Numbered from the stretch's first letter, positions 24,714-37,576 are shown. The stretch: DNA of 64,000 nt from Allacma fusca (GCA_947179485.1 OX359245.1:66823067-66887066), one strand, 5' to 3'. The notes: a model not told the origin generated them from the sequence alone. Made by a program: numbers and translations.

Positions 24714-26297
24714 ATGATTTGTGTACTGATTCTATTTCTACTGTGGCAGTCCCAATTGGGTATACAAATCACATCACTATAATATTCATTTAAATTATGC
24801 TCTAGTACTTTAATTTGATTTACCCCAGGAACGTGTGCCAAATATGCCGTTACAAATCGTTACTCACAACAGCTTTGCAAAGCCTATAGTGATAAAGTCT
24901 TTGGGAAGGTAGGCTCTGGCCCAGTGGTCTCATCCCAGCCTTGCCCAATGTTTTTGACATCAGGGGATAAATGGAAGTTCACAAGCTGTGGTAATTTTGC
25001 TCATTCTCATACTGTACTGTTCTGGGAAATTTCCTTAATTACAATGCCCTAACATATGTAATGGGACCCATCCAGGTACCTCAAGCAACAGTGGGAGTAA
25101 ATCCGATGTCAATGCAGCTTCGAAAGGAGAACCAAGAATCCAAAATGGTAGTGTGGCAGTTCCAAACAGTCACCCTTACATTGTCTACATTGCTGGGGGT
25201 CACAACCGACGGGGTTATGACTTTCAAGGTGTAATATACAACCCATACACTATAGTTGCTTCATCGTTGGCAGCAAATTTGAATGAAACTTATGGGGAAA
25301 ACTTCACGGACATGGTTCGAATCCAGATAGGAAAACACAATATTACCAAAAGAGAAATTTCCGAGCAACTTCGATTTATATGTGATCTATCAGCCCCACC
25401 TGCTAAGTAAGTGTATAAATTTGATAATAATATAATTACAAGTAAATAATTATCTTCATTAGATACATCATTCAACCATGCATACTGTTACTGAATGTGA
25501 GCATGTGTGAGGTAGATAACGAGGAGAAGGTCCTTTAAATTAAATTAGATTAAATAATACTTCAGTAATTTTAGGCAACTTTCCTGCTATCGTATTCATA
25601 AAATTCTTTCAATTACAATAATTGTCTGGTAATTTTTACGTTCTGATAGTAGCATGTAATTGTAGTTAATTTCTAAATTTGGTCCTATTTATTCCATTAA
25701 ATAGCATAGTTCGTGATGGCAGCCCGATCTACTTGATACATCTGTACGACCCAATCACATATAATGAGTTCGTTGGGTCAGCTACATTATTCAGAAATGA
25801 TGACTCGATGACAATCTCGAATGACTGTTTGGTGGCAGGTTGGGGTAAAACTGATTATGATACATTTACACAAGTATTGAACGAGGCAAACGTAATTGTC
25901 ACTGACGACTGCTCCAGCGATGATCAAAGTAAGAAAGGATTCTTGTGTACTCAAAAAGGGAAACCTAACGTTTATTGCTATGTAAGTCCGTACGTTAATT
26001 GTGAATGATTATAGTAATTAGTATTTTCCTTTTTTATTTGTAACGACATTGAAATTGTAGTGAAATTATTTCTTGAAATAATGGTATCATTCAATTCAAC
26101 AGGGTGATTTGGGTTCACCACTCGTGTGCTCGAAGAATGGCAAATCTTACATTAGGGGTCTTTCTTCCGGCGACGGTACAAAAAATTGTGAAACTAAAGC
26201 CAGAACATTCTTTACTCATTTCAATAAACCAAACATCATTGAATGGATTGAATCTGAGTATACGAATCGTCAGGAGATGTGCCGACCTGATTACTAG
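24714..26297 (+). CDS. Secreted trypsin-like serine protease homologue, SPH3 (no catalytic triad)
   Basis: Five exons: 24714-24759, 24829-24990, 25076-25406, 25705-25981 and 26103-26297, closing to 336 residues. The signal peptide is MICVLILFLLWQSQLG. The exon 2 region has the same spacing as in SPH1 and SPH2 (162 nt) with conserved YAVT, FGKV, PC and a final SC, plus one extra Cys (GTCAKYAV). The trypsin-like part keeps the clearest activation site of the three, R|IQNG, then HPYIVYI, LIHLYDPITYNEF, CLVAGWGK and CYGDLGSPLVC. Ser195 is Leu, His57 is lost (TIVASSLA) and Asp102 is Pro (SPIYLIHL). It is the most diverged of the three. Predicted to be secreted and non-catalytic. Confidence 0.85.
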
Positions 26298-27805
26298 CTT
26301 GACTAGAAGCTAAATTATCGTGAATTCAATGATAATCTGCTAATAAAATGTATAAACAAGACTAACAATTAATTATTATCATTAGTTATTTTTAAAACTT
26401 GGGAGTAAAATCGTTGTTCCCAAAAAAAATCGAATTAATTACTGGGTTAATAAATAATGTGACTTAAAAGTAAACATCATCTGGCAAAAATGTTCCATGT
26501 ATTGTAACAAGTAGTAAAACAATGCTGTCATAAAAGGTTCAAGGAACGTATATGCCATAAATTATAAAGATAAATAGAATAAAGATTGACAAAATTTCAG
26601 GACGTAATCCGCCAGTCTGATGTTAACAACGAAAGTAACACGCTCGATATATGGGTTCAGGAAATCCCAATGAAAGCTCGTCTATTTTCCAATAAGGCGT
26701 TGACCCAATGCCAGTGACGGCAATAAACTTATGACCAACTTGACTTGGTTTTAGCGTTAAGCGACGTCAAATTTCTAGACTTTTTATGTTAAATGGGCCG
26801 TTAGGCCAGGCGGAAGATTTTGTTGCAATGCAGGGGAATGTTGTAAAGCTTTTCCTCGCCAGAGTAGTTGTAGTATTTGTTTTTGTTGTATTCTAACTAA
26901 TTACTATTTTTAAAAGGTTATCTTAGGTGTAACAGTCTATGGCTACTTAAGGTCAAGGTTTTGCGTCGATAAACTCTTACAATTTTGTTTTCATATCAAC
27001 TTATCAACACACTGACACGTGTATAACTATATGGAGAATTCGAACCTTAAGCTGAATCTCTTGTCTGAAACTATATTTGTACGTATTGTGATGCACATTC
27101 ATATATCAGTACTTCCAGAACGTCTTTATTAAATCCAGACACATGCAACAGCTGAAGCTTTGCCGCATGCTTGCTAAGATATCGATGGGGCGATGATGGT
27201 TTGGTTCAGTCTCATTCCACGAGACAAAATCAAAGTTCATTGCGAAACTGTAATGTCAATGCGGGTGGAGATGACCCTGGACCTATGCATACAGATATTG
27301 AGCTTTTAAATTCTTACTATCGTACTTTAAAATAGTTGTATATGTACATACAAGAAGTTCACACGACCTTTAAGCATTCCGACTTAAGAAAACGCTAAAC
27401 ATAGCTCAAAGCTGACCATTGACGAAATACAAAAAGAAACCTGGATAAGGATTTCGTGAACACTTGTTTAGACCTTTAGAGTACCACTTTCATTCCATTT
27501 TGAACAATTCAAGGTGCGCTTCGCTTATTATTCTTAATATATCTATTACATAGCTGACAAATATTTCTTAACTATTTATATACATATGTCCATTCAAAGT
27601 CATACAGAATTAATCATTCCTTTATAAAAACGATATTAAATTGTAAACTGTAATATTATTAAGGATTTATTTTAAGGAATAACTTTGTGATCATAAGCAA
27701 TTTCATACTTCAATGCTTACAATCTTAGAAAAATATGGATCATATTAATTAGAAGTAGACGTTTGCACAGGAATTTGATATAAGTTTTAGTTCTGAACAG
27801 CCAAT
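26298..27805. other. Intergenic, SPH3 to transporter 1
   Basis: AATAAA at 26342 is a likely polyadenylation signal for SPH3. Otherwise no coding sequence, RNA gene or clear repeat is seen. Confidence 0.5.
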
Positions 27806-29983
27806 ATGATTAAAGAAAAAATCAAAGATACTCCGCAAAAACCGGAAAATATGGATCAAGTTTTAGAAATCTTAGGCAAGATTGATATTTGTGTATGAGA
27901 ATTTTGGTTTGGAAATCTAAAACATTTTTTGGGGAATTATTTCCGAATTATGGACTGCTGACTTGCTGACCATAATTTGACTAAAATTTATCTTTACATA
28001 ACTTTATTAATTTAAAATATTTTAGGCGGATTCGGGAAATTCCAATACTTGATTCTGGTTCTCATTCTTTCAATGGAGATTCCATGCGCTTTTCTTATGT
28101 TCGTTCCGATTTTTATTGGTACTCAGAACTTCTTTTCATATTGATTTGAAAGTATTATGAAACGCTTGAACTCAAGTACTACTCCGACGTTAGCCTCAGC
28201 ATCGGCTATTCTGAAATTACTTGTGAATGTAATTTCTTTCAATTTCCAGGAGTAAGCCCACCCGAATGGCTCTGTGATAATGACACTGTATCCAGAGCAG
28301 AGGCATGTTCATGTCAAGGAACAGTGTCAGCGATTGACTCAGAAGCGACAGTAGTTACAGAGGTAACAATTGTTCAAATACAGTATAAAACTCATTTAGT
28401 ACAACGTTCATATAATATTACATGAACTGATGTAGTGGAACCTTATCTGTGGTTCATCCTGGGTCCCAGACGCTGTCGTGAGTTTGCAAATGTCGGGGAT
28501 GATCCTGGGCAACTTTTACATCTCACAGGTCTCAGATTGGTACGTACAAATTTTGTTAGTATCGAAGAAGTTCAATTGTTATGGAAACCGCCCAAAATTT
28601 AAAGCAAAATCTCCTGCAGTCTCTTACCCTTCGAATTTAAAATACATCATTTAAAGATTACAGTACCTTTAGAATATCACACAATGTTTTCAGGTACGGT
28701 CGGAAATACAGTTTCTTGGGCATTTCAGCGCAAATGGCCTTGGGATCAGTCCTTACTGCTGCCGCTCCTAATCCCTACGTCTATGCTCTGGCCAGATTCA
28801 TTTGTGGATCAAGTTTTTCCGGTAGATTTAGAATACAACAACAAATTTCCCAGGATCGAACAATTTCGGAGTAATTTTACAAGAACTGTGGGAACCTAAT
28901 GTATTGTAAATAATTTTTACGAAGGATTCCTGGGTCTGACGGCGGTTTACACAATGGAATTTCTCACCCCCAATTTCCGACCTGTTGCTAGTGCTGTGAG
29001 TCCGATCGGAGAGGCCATTATGCTTTTAGGACTTCTGGGCTACTTCATACGCCCCTGGCGCAGCCTCGTTTGGGCAACTTGTATTCCGTTCCTTGCTTTG
29101 TTTCTTGTATTTCCGTACGTGCTGCAAAAGAAATTACCCATATAAATTTTATAATAACATTAATACATAATAACAAGCCAGCCCAAGTCATCTTGTAACA
29201 GTGTAAATATACAAATCGCATTAACATCGGTTTTTAAAAAAATACAGTTTCCTCCCCGAAAGTCCCCGATGGCTCCTCAGAAATAACAAAATCGAAGAGG
29301 CACACAAAATTCTAGTGCGCATGGCGAAAACAAATGGAAAAGAACCAATTGACTTGGAAACTTTACGTAAAATCGCAGAAAAAGAACGTTCTGCATCCAG
29401 CAAAGATCCAGAAGACACCTCGGTCAAGCGGTTCTCTTACCTCGAATTTTACCGGAACAAGACCCTCCGAAAAACAACACTATGTCTGCAAGGGATTTGG
29501 TTCTCATGGAGCATGGTCTACTACGGGATTGGCTACTACATAAAAAATTTGGCGGGGAACCCTTACTTGAACATGGTATACATGGGCTTGACGGATGCCA
29601 CTGGATATCCAACCTCGTTCTACTTTAACAATTGGCTGGGACGGAGGAGGTCACTTGTAGTGTTCATGACCTTAGCTTCAGTGGCTCTTGTGGCGGTGCC
29701 TGTGATTCAATTAATCTTAGATGTTAATAACCCTGGGCTGGGGTTTGCAATAGCAGGACTTTGTTTCCTGGCGAAATATGGTAGCGCTGGGGCGCGTTGC
29801 GCTGGGAGGACCTTAACTGGTGAGTCATACCCAACGGCAATACGGACCATGGGACTGGCTTTTTCTGGAAGTACTTCCCAATTGGCTGCAATTTTTGCCC
29901 CACAGATGGCTTACTTAGGGATGTACTGGCCCAGTGTCCCTTTCTTCATATTTGCTGGGATTAGTTGGGCGGGTCTTTGGTAA
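27806..29983 (+). CDS. SLC22-like organic ion transporter (MFS), copy 1, frameshifted near C-terminus
   Basis: Seven exons: 27806-27875, 28026-28118, 28250-28362, 28436-28539, 28694-28821, 28925-29114 and 29248-29983. The first six have exactly the same lengths as in copy 2. Intron 1 starts with GC (TTAG|GCAAGA) and is otherwise normal. Family landmarks are GGFGKFQ at the first membrane segment, TEWNLICGSSW, DWYGRKY after splicing, PESPRWLL in the large loop and GESYPTAIRTMG. By family, this is a plasma-membrane carrier for organic cations, anions or carnitine-like solutes with 12 helices. Compared with copy 2, one base is missing near 29965, giving a stop at 29981-29983 (477 residues). The homologous tail, including METNGRPL, stays open in the next frame to 30132. 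It is either a truncated or recently inactivated protein, or a sequence error. Confidence 0.8.
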
Positions 29984-30132
29984 GTTTTCTGTTAATGGAA
30001 ACGAACGGCCGGCCTTTGCAGGACGAAGTGAAAGAAAAACAGGTTAAAGGAAATTTTTGTCAAGATATTTCTGCCGTGCGGCATTCTAGTTTTTGCACTG
30101 TTGTTTCCGTTGACAATATTAAGTCATTTTAA

Positions 30133-31205
30133 AATAATCCAGGATACTTGGTAAATAATGTCTCTGGCAGAACCTCAGGGAAGAATGTTCTCTATATGAG
30201 CAATGATGTTTGAACACACTCCTGCTTACAGCTGTGTAAATGTTTTCTTATGAATTTTGAGAGGAGGTAAATTTTAATACCTTTAGGGGCGGTCTTGTTG
30301 GAAGAATTTACTGTAAATTCAAATTGTACTCTAATTCAATGTGGTTATTACATTTAATTTATGAGACAAAAATAAACATTTTGATATTTTTCCTGTCACT
30401 GTTTTAATGTCCTTTCGCCGCTTAAAGATCGGATAAAACTCGATTTGTAATGTTCAATTCTATACTGAACGAAAACATGGAATTGTGAGTATCTACTGTT
30501 AATCTGTTTGCGTCAGAACTACACAAATGTAAACGTGCAATTAACTAATTCTGTAGTGTTTGTGACTCTGTATAATTTTTCACTTATTTCAATACGCGAA
30601 ATTTGTATCCCTGTTTGGGAATCTGAGGACCCCGCAATATGTACATGCAATGTGTAATCTGAGACAGGAGATGTTACAAGGGTGAAGGCTATTGTTTCAG
30701 CAGTTTTTTTCCCTCTGGGACCGATTCCGATGCAAAACAAACCTGACATTGAAAAACAAGTTTAAGTGACAGTACAATTATCTCTTGAACAATAAATTTA
30801 GCATTTTATAAATAAATCATTAATTTGACGTATGTCAGTCAACTGGCGTAACTTCAAGTATAGCTCTAATTTGGGTGGTAAGGAATACGGACCGTCAAAC
30901 TTGGTTATTCTGGATTTGGTTTTACAATTCAATTATGCAAAAAGGCCGGCATTGCGCACGAATGAGAATTACAAAAACAAAAAATTAATTCTAACGCACA
31001 CATTTATATATAGTTACATAATTACTGTACTCCGTATTTTAGAATTAAATAGTTTGTCCTTGTATGGGATGTTTAATGCATGTGTATGTGCATACATTAC
31101 TACGTGGGTGAGGAGTTTCAAGTTCTATTTCAGTGATTCCAGGAACATTGGGAAAGATTAGGTCATTTATGTCTCTCAAGAATTCGGAGTTTATTGTTTG
31201 GCATT
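30133..31205. other. Intergenic between the two SLC22-like genes
   Basis: No supported coding sequence. The plus-strand open frame at 30832-31161 has no recognisable motif and lies upstream of transporter 2. AATAAA near 30370 may serve transporter 1. Confidence 0.45.
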
Positions 31206-33517
31206 ATGTGCAAAGAAGGGAATAAAAAGGTCGTTGAAAAGCCCGGAAATGTCGAAGAAATTTTGGAAAGTTTAGGTAAATAGGGGCTAAATTGCATCTG
31301 GATATTTATTCAACAATTTGCAATTTTTTGAAATGCTTAAATTACGCGTTATTGTAAAAAAGAGTTCCATAATTTAATTTCATTAATTTTTAGGTGGATT
31401 TGGAAAATTCCAATTTTTAATTTTGTTTCTCCTTCTTTGCATGGAGATTCCCTGCGCCTTTCTTATTTTTGTACCAGTATTTATAGGTAAGCATGACTGC
31501 ATGATTAAATTTCTTTTTAAATGTACAGCAATATTTTCTCTGTTCCAACAAAATTTGACTTACTTTTTTTACTCAAAGGGGTGAGCCCGCCTGAATGGTT
31601 ATGCGATAATGAAACAATTTTGAGAGCTGATGTGTGTTCCTGTCCAGGAATTGTCTCGCCAATTGATCCTGACGCCACCATTGTCACAGAGGTATGTAGT
31701 TGCGATGTTCTTTAAGAACCTCAAATAATCTAGTATTTATTTTTAATATAATTTTTTTTTAAATAAAAATCGATTTTGCATATTTGCTATGGTTGATGGT
31801 ACCATTAAAGTATGCGTAATAGTACCTATACATAATAAATATTTTATGCATTTAATACTTGCATTCAGTGGGGCCTTATCTGTGGATCTTCCTGGGTCTC
31901 CGATACCATTGTGAGCTTGCAAATGTCAGGGATGCTCATCGGCAACATTTACATCTCGCAGCTATCAGATTGGTTCGTAATTAAAATTCAAAGATTAATT
32001 AAATTTGAAGGATCTGAGGCTATTGCTTGTTTATATTTCCAAATATTTCGACCAGGTACGGCCGCAGATACTGTTTTTTGGGTATTACCCTACAAATGGC
32101 CCTAGGCTCAATTTTGACAGCAGCATCCCCGAATCCTTATGTTTATGCATTTGCGAGATTTCTCTGTGGATCAAGCTTTTCTGGTGAATTTCTACGTCAA
32201 TTAAAACCATATTATTACACAATATCAAGATCCCAACAGATTACAATATTTAAAAAAATTAAACAAGACCTTCGAACCAATGACCCCAAATTATATAATT
32301 ATTTCACAAATAGTAATATAAATTCGTTTAATATTGTATTCTAAAGGGTTCCTCAGTCTAAATGCTATTTACTCCATGGAGTTCCTCACCCCAAACTGGA
32401 GACCAGTAGCCAGTGCAGTAAGCCCTGTCGGAGTTGCTATTATGATTTTGGGACTCCTTGGATATTTAATCCGGCCCTGGAGAAGCCTCGTTTACGCCAC
32501 TTGTATTCCTTTCATTGGTATAATTTTCATATTTCCGTAAGTGCTTCAAATACAAAAAAAACACCTTAAATAACCCTTCAACTCTCAATTTAATACTGAA
32601 TCATTTTATAAAAAATTGAACCCCGCAGGTTCATAACTGAAAGTCCTCGTTGGCTCCTACGAAATAACAAGATCGATGAAGCCTACAAAGTCTTCGCGCG
32701 GATGGCAAAAACAAATGGAAAAGAACCAGTTGATTTCGAGACGTTACGAAAAATTGCAGAAAAGGAGCGTCCCTTCTCCGACAAAGCTCCAGAAGATGTT
32801 GTTGTCCAGCGGTTCTCTTACCTGGAATTTTACAGGAACCCCAGCCTCCGGAAAACAACATTATGCTTGCAAGGGATATGGTTCACATGGGGGCTTGTTT
32901 ACTTTGGGATTGGCTTCAACATTAAAAATTTAGCAGGGAGCCCGTATTTGAACATGGTTTATATGGGCCTGATGGACTCCTTGGCATATCCAACCTCATT
33001 CTTCGTGAATAACAAGATCGGACGTCGGAAATCAATGGTGGCTTTTATGACCTTAGTGGCATTTTTCCTAGTGGGGATTGCCATAGTGCAATTAACTTTA
33101 GATCGAGCTGAATCGGGGGTAATTATTGCGGCGCTCTGCTTTTTAGCAAAATACGGGACAGCTGGAGCGCGATCTGCTGCAAGGACCTTGACAGGTGAGT
33201 CTTATCCCACGGCTATAAGGGTCATGGGCATTGGATTTTCTGGAGGGACCGCCAGCTTAGGAGGGGCTTTGGCCCCACAATTAGCCTATTTGGGAACCTA
33301 CTGGCCCAGTGTGCCTTTTTTCGGCTTTGCTATCATCAGCGTGGGTGGGTCTTTAGTAAGTTTCTTACTCGCGGAGACAAACGGCCGGCCTTTGGAGGAA
33401 GAAGTGAAGGAAGACAAAATTAAAATTAAATTAGGTCAAGACATTGTCCATGTTATGAGTCCCAGTCTCAGCAGTGTAATCACTGTTGAGGATTCTGAAG
33501 GGAGTAAATCAATTTAA
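31206..33517 (+). CDS. SLC22-like organic ion transporter (MFS), copy 2, intact
   Basis: Seven exons: 31206-31275, 31394-31486, 31579-31691, 31869-31972, 32056-32183, 32347-32536 and 32629-33517, closing to 528 residues, a normal SLC22 length. Motifs in order: GGFGKFQ, a short Cys-rich extracellular loop (CDNETI, CSCPG), TEWGLICGSSW, SDWYGRRY (loop 2-3 signature), YAFARFLCGSSFSG, TPNWRPVASAV, ESPRWLL, KIGRRKSM, GESYPTAIRVMG and AETNGRPL before a hydrophilic tail. The extracellular loop is much shorter than in typical mammalian members. Predicted plasma-membrane carrier; substrate cannot be read from sequence. It is a tandem paralogue of 27806-29983 and probably the functional copy of the pair. 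Confidence 0.88.
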
Positions 33518-34205
33518 ACCACACTAGTAATTACACACAATAACATTATGTCAAGAAATATTTTATTACACGATCTTCCCTAAAAGTATTTACTTCGAAG
33601 CGATTTTTGGCTTTCCTTCTGTTACCCATTTTTTTATGCCAAGTTAGAACAAAATAAAAATGTAAAGCACAACATGTAATCTTCGTAACAAATTTATTTA
33701 CATTTTATCTTGAAGTTCAAGCTGAAATTTTTTGAACGTAGATGCATGGCTAATATTATTTATTCTAAATAAGCCTCTTTTGCGCTATAGCTTCAAAGAA
33801 TGTGGTTTGAAAAAATCAAAACAAGTGAGCAAGTTTAACCAAGAAGATTGTAGTCACATTTTGAAATTTATCTCACAATCAGTACAAGATGTAATTTTTT
33901 TTCAAGGACTCTTGACCTTGGCATCGTAACTGGAATTTGTACTAGGGTCTCTTCTGCTTGTAAATTGTTTAATAAAACTCTATCCCTATGATTTAGAATG
34001 ATAGAATACTCATCGGAAAAAAATCCAAAAGAATAAGGCGTAAATATTTACTTTATTCATTAACATTTCAACTTAAAAGATTACAACAAAATTAATTTAC
34101 GCTTCGAGTCTTACATATACTTACTTGATGGTATAGCTGAAGCATTACCCCTTCTGGCATTGTAACACTCAGGAAATTAATTATTACTAATTACTCCAAT
34201 ATATA
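33518..34205. other. Intergenic between convergent transporter 2 and modular protease A
   Basis: 3' flanks of two convergent genes. An AATAAA motif lies near 33650. Nothing else supported. Confidence 0.5.
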
Positions 34206-37200
34206 TCAACGTTTGAGAATGCTCTCTAATTTCTGAAGGATCCAATCAGCATAGGCATCGACGTGAGTAAATACTGCATAGTTATTAGGATCACATAGCC
34301 GGCCGACTTTGACGTCTCCATGGCTAACAAGGCCCTGTTATTGAAAAAATTATTATTAAAAAAAATCTGCTCACTTCACAGTCATTGGTTAATAATTAAT
34401 TAAAATCAAAATGTTCAGGAAGCATACCTTAAGGACATATCGATCCGCATTGGCTCCTGCCTCAGGAAATACCATCCCACCTCCACTGTCCCCTTGACAC
34501 ACAGAAGTTCCGTTTTTATACCCGGCACAGTAAGTACTCAAAGGAGGTTTCTTTTTCAAAGAATCCGAACAATCAGTGGCGGAAATAACGGGGAAAGCAG
34601 CGTACTGTAAATACTCCGAAATCTTCTGCTCTGCTGTATATCCATATCCTGGGACCTTCCCCAATGTTCCTACAGTTGGGATGCTGTTCGAGCCCTTTAA
34701 GAGGTAGCAAACTGGTCGGACGTACTCGCCATACTTAGCTTCTCTATCCAGCTGGATCAGTCCGATATCGGATTGAAGAGTACGACGATCATATGTAGCC
34801 GGGACCCAGATATTCTTCACCTATAATATACAAATCTCTTATGAATTTTAAAGTAAATCTCACCCAGCCTCAACAGAACTCATACATTTTATGCCAAATC
34901 ACTAAAAATAATTATCCAGTGTGCTAATCGATACCGAATTATCGAAATTACATTAAAAATCTGGGCCTCTGCTGTCCTCTCATTAACTTCCAAAATACTG
35001 CTATTCCCTCCGAGGACAATTTTAAGAGTATTTGTTGGAAACTGAGCTCCGGACCCATCCGTGACACAATGAGCCGCTGTCATGATGATGTTCTTCTCAA
35101 TAAGAGATCCTCCACAAATAAAACTATAGTCACTGTTCTTTCGCTTTGCAAACATTGCCGCATGCCAAGGGAAGGGCTCACGTTTTGTTGTTGCTTGACC
35201 TTCAACTATATACGCTTGCTTTATTTGGTTCTCGAGGATTCCACACTCTAGTTTTTTTTAACAAAGGGAACAAGAAAAATTTATGTAATTTGTATTTTTT
35301 CGAAGTTGAAATATTTAATGTATTTTATAATATAACAACTTACGAGCTTCGCACCCAAAAGACCGGAAAGGTTTCCAACTACCGTCGTCCTTGCAGGTCA
35401 TGACAGTGTTCGGGAGCCTGTATGTCGAGACATAATGACGTTGACATTGGAATCGGGCCGATGTTCCGGGCACTGCCTGATCGCAGGGAATCTTTTCGTT
35501 GTTCTGGTCCGTGCAGTCAATCACCACGCCCTGGAAATATTGAGTTAAAACCATATAATTTATTGACAATATTATTTCCGGATAGCACCAAAATCTCGCG
35601 AAGATCTATTTAATTTGAAATAAAAAGTTAAATTAAATCGCCTAATTTTAATTGTTTTTTAAATTTCACCTCCGATTTTTGTAACGGCGGACATCTGAGC
35701 CCCCCTCGGTCACCAATTGGCTCCAGCGCTGCAGGTGTTCTGGGCGCCTCGTTCTGCTGACGCAGTGACACTGGCGCAGGTGCATTACCACCACAAGTCT
35801 GAGGAGCTTCATCTTCCCCATCGGGACAGTCACTTGTCCCATCGCAAACCATTTCCTTTTTCAAACACGGTCCATAGGTACCACATTCGAAAGGCTTGGA
35901 AGAACTAAGGCAAGGTCTTCGGGCTCTGCAATAAATCGGATCCTCATCCCGCCCATCCGCACAGTCCGCCTTCCTATTACAAACGCTCTCAAGTCCGATG
36001 CATTTATTACCCCCGCAGGAAAATTCGGAGCCTGGGCAACTGCAAACAAAATTTCAAATTATTCGGTCGAAGCGAAAGTTTTTGAAAATGCTTTTTCCGC
36101 TTCAATTGTACCGATGCAGGGCCAAACCTTAAATTATCAACGATCCAATCCACAGCCTTGATGAGGCTACCATAGAAAAAGACGGTGCTCTTAGTGCACC
36201 AGGAAGATTGACCAGGGGCTTGTGGGTACAAGGCGTTGATTCCAACCATGAACCAACGGTTGTTGTAGATTGGAATGACAGCGGCGCTTCCATAAGAGGT
36301 ACAAATTGCTTCCTGCTGCGGAGCCAGCCTCCCACAGTACACATGATTGGCGGAGGATTTGTAAAAGTAGAAAAATTTCTCATCGCAGAAGGCCTTGTTT
36401 TCCAGCTTTACTTGAATGACTTTCAAATTTTTTGTCTTTGCTGAGATGTCGTTACCCGGAGCGACGAAACCTCCCTGGAAAGTATCCAATTCTTGGCCGT
36501 AGGGATTGGTCGGGATGTGCTTCGCAAAAATGGGTAAGCAAGCTGCGCGCACATATGGGGTCTTCAGATTCAGCGGGGTTTTCAATTTGAAGAGGAAAAA
36601 ATGGAAGTGTTTATTTTCTGGGTCGTTTGCATTGTACGGGAGGATGTAGCTTACCTATAGAAAACATATTTGATAATTATTTGCGCCAGATAGTGTTTCA
36701 TATTTTATGGAATTATCGATTATTTTTCAGTAAACTCAACGATCACTTCAAAATATAGTTCACTAGGGGCGGTTTTTAATATTGAGATAAAATATATAAA
36801 ACTTACGTCAACAATTTGACTGTGCTCATCGGCTTCGTTCAGATCCGTGGATTTTAGCCCGACAGCTATTTTGTGATTCTGCGCAGACGGTATAGAATAT
36901 TTCCTGCCTTCTGCTGGGGGCTGACCATACACTCCGCCCAGAACTGTGAGCACGGTGATTGGATCGATGATGGTTCCAGTAACAAGGAAATCAAATGGGC
37001 GGGTGGAAGAGGCGCGCGCAAAAATTCCAGCCACCCATGGAGCGCTTGTTCGTTCATCCCCTGGCACTTCATTTCTTATGCCGCAATCATCCGCTTGAAA
37101 ATCAAACAAGAACACCGCAATTAAAATATAATTTTTGATTTAATACTCCGGCGCTTGCGCCGTATCTTGGAATTGCGCTATTAGGGGTTCGGTGAAACTA

Positions 37201-37576
37201 CAAATTCCTGGTAATAAAACAACCGTAACGTTTAAATGCGCAGACCCTAAAATTTTTGAAAAATTTGACTCCAGATAATCTAAACCGGTGTCTTCTGGAG
37301 ATATTTTACTGTATTGACTTTCTTGATCTACATATTACGAGAAAGATAAAGCGCCGGAGTATAATTCGTGAAAATGGCGCTTATTTTTTAAAATTGAAAT
37401 ACGTTGAACGGCTACAAGGTAGTTGCATTTAGATATTTCAAAGGGGTTTTTAATTCAATAAAATTTTGGGGCTGTAAATTTTTGAACTTACACTGGGCTA
37501 ATTGAAAGGACTCATTGCACTCGCTCCGATGTGCCTGGAGAACTAGGAGCACCCAGCACCACAGCACAAATTTCAT
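34206..37576 (-). CDS. Modular serine protease A (SPH-LDLa-LDLa-CCP-trypsin), catalytically intact
   Basis: Eight minus-strand exons: 37492-37576, 36807-37093, 36128-36654, 35670-36039, 35344-35530, 34952-35247, 34428-34820 and 34206-34334, closing to 757 residues. Domains: signal peptide (MKFVLWCWVLLVLQAH); N-terminal trypsin-fold domain without a His-Asp pair (about 30-299); two LDLa repeats (about 300-390, with DCADGRDE and DCPDGEDE calcium-site patterns); a CCP/sushi domain (about 415-485); a C-terminal protease domain with TAAHC (His545), QSDIGL (Asp602) and CQGDSGG (Ser696). Ser690, at chymotrypsin position 189, argues against trypsin specificity. The activation site is QAY|IVEG, after Tyr498, not Arg. 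The LDLa-CCP-protease order recalls insect modular proteases (ModSP, Manduca HP14) that self-activate at the head of immune cascades; a role here is inference. Confidence 0.88.
37144..37361. mobile_element. MITE-like element in intron 1 of protease A
   Basis: Inverted termini CTCCGGCGCTT (from 37146) and AAGCGCCGGAG (to 37359) are flanked by TA on both sides, giving an element of about 214 bp. TA flanks and short termini fit a Tc1/mariner-type non-autonomous element. No coding sequence inside. Confidence 0.6.

Noticed and set aside
29981-30045. A 40-base intron rescuing transporter 1 (GGTAAGT to TTTGCAG)
   Set aside because: It would be shorter than the other introns here, and the joined frame meets a stop within a few codons.
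30832-31161. Plus-strand 109-codon frame before transporter 2
   Set aside because: No motif, no paralogue in the duplicated unit, and composition like the surrounding intergenic DNA.
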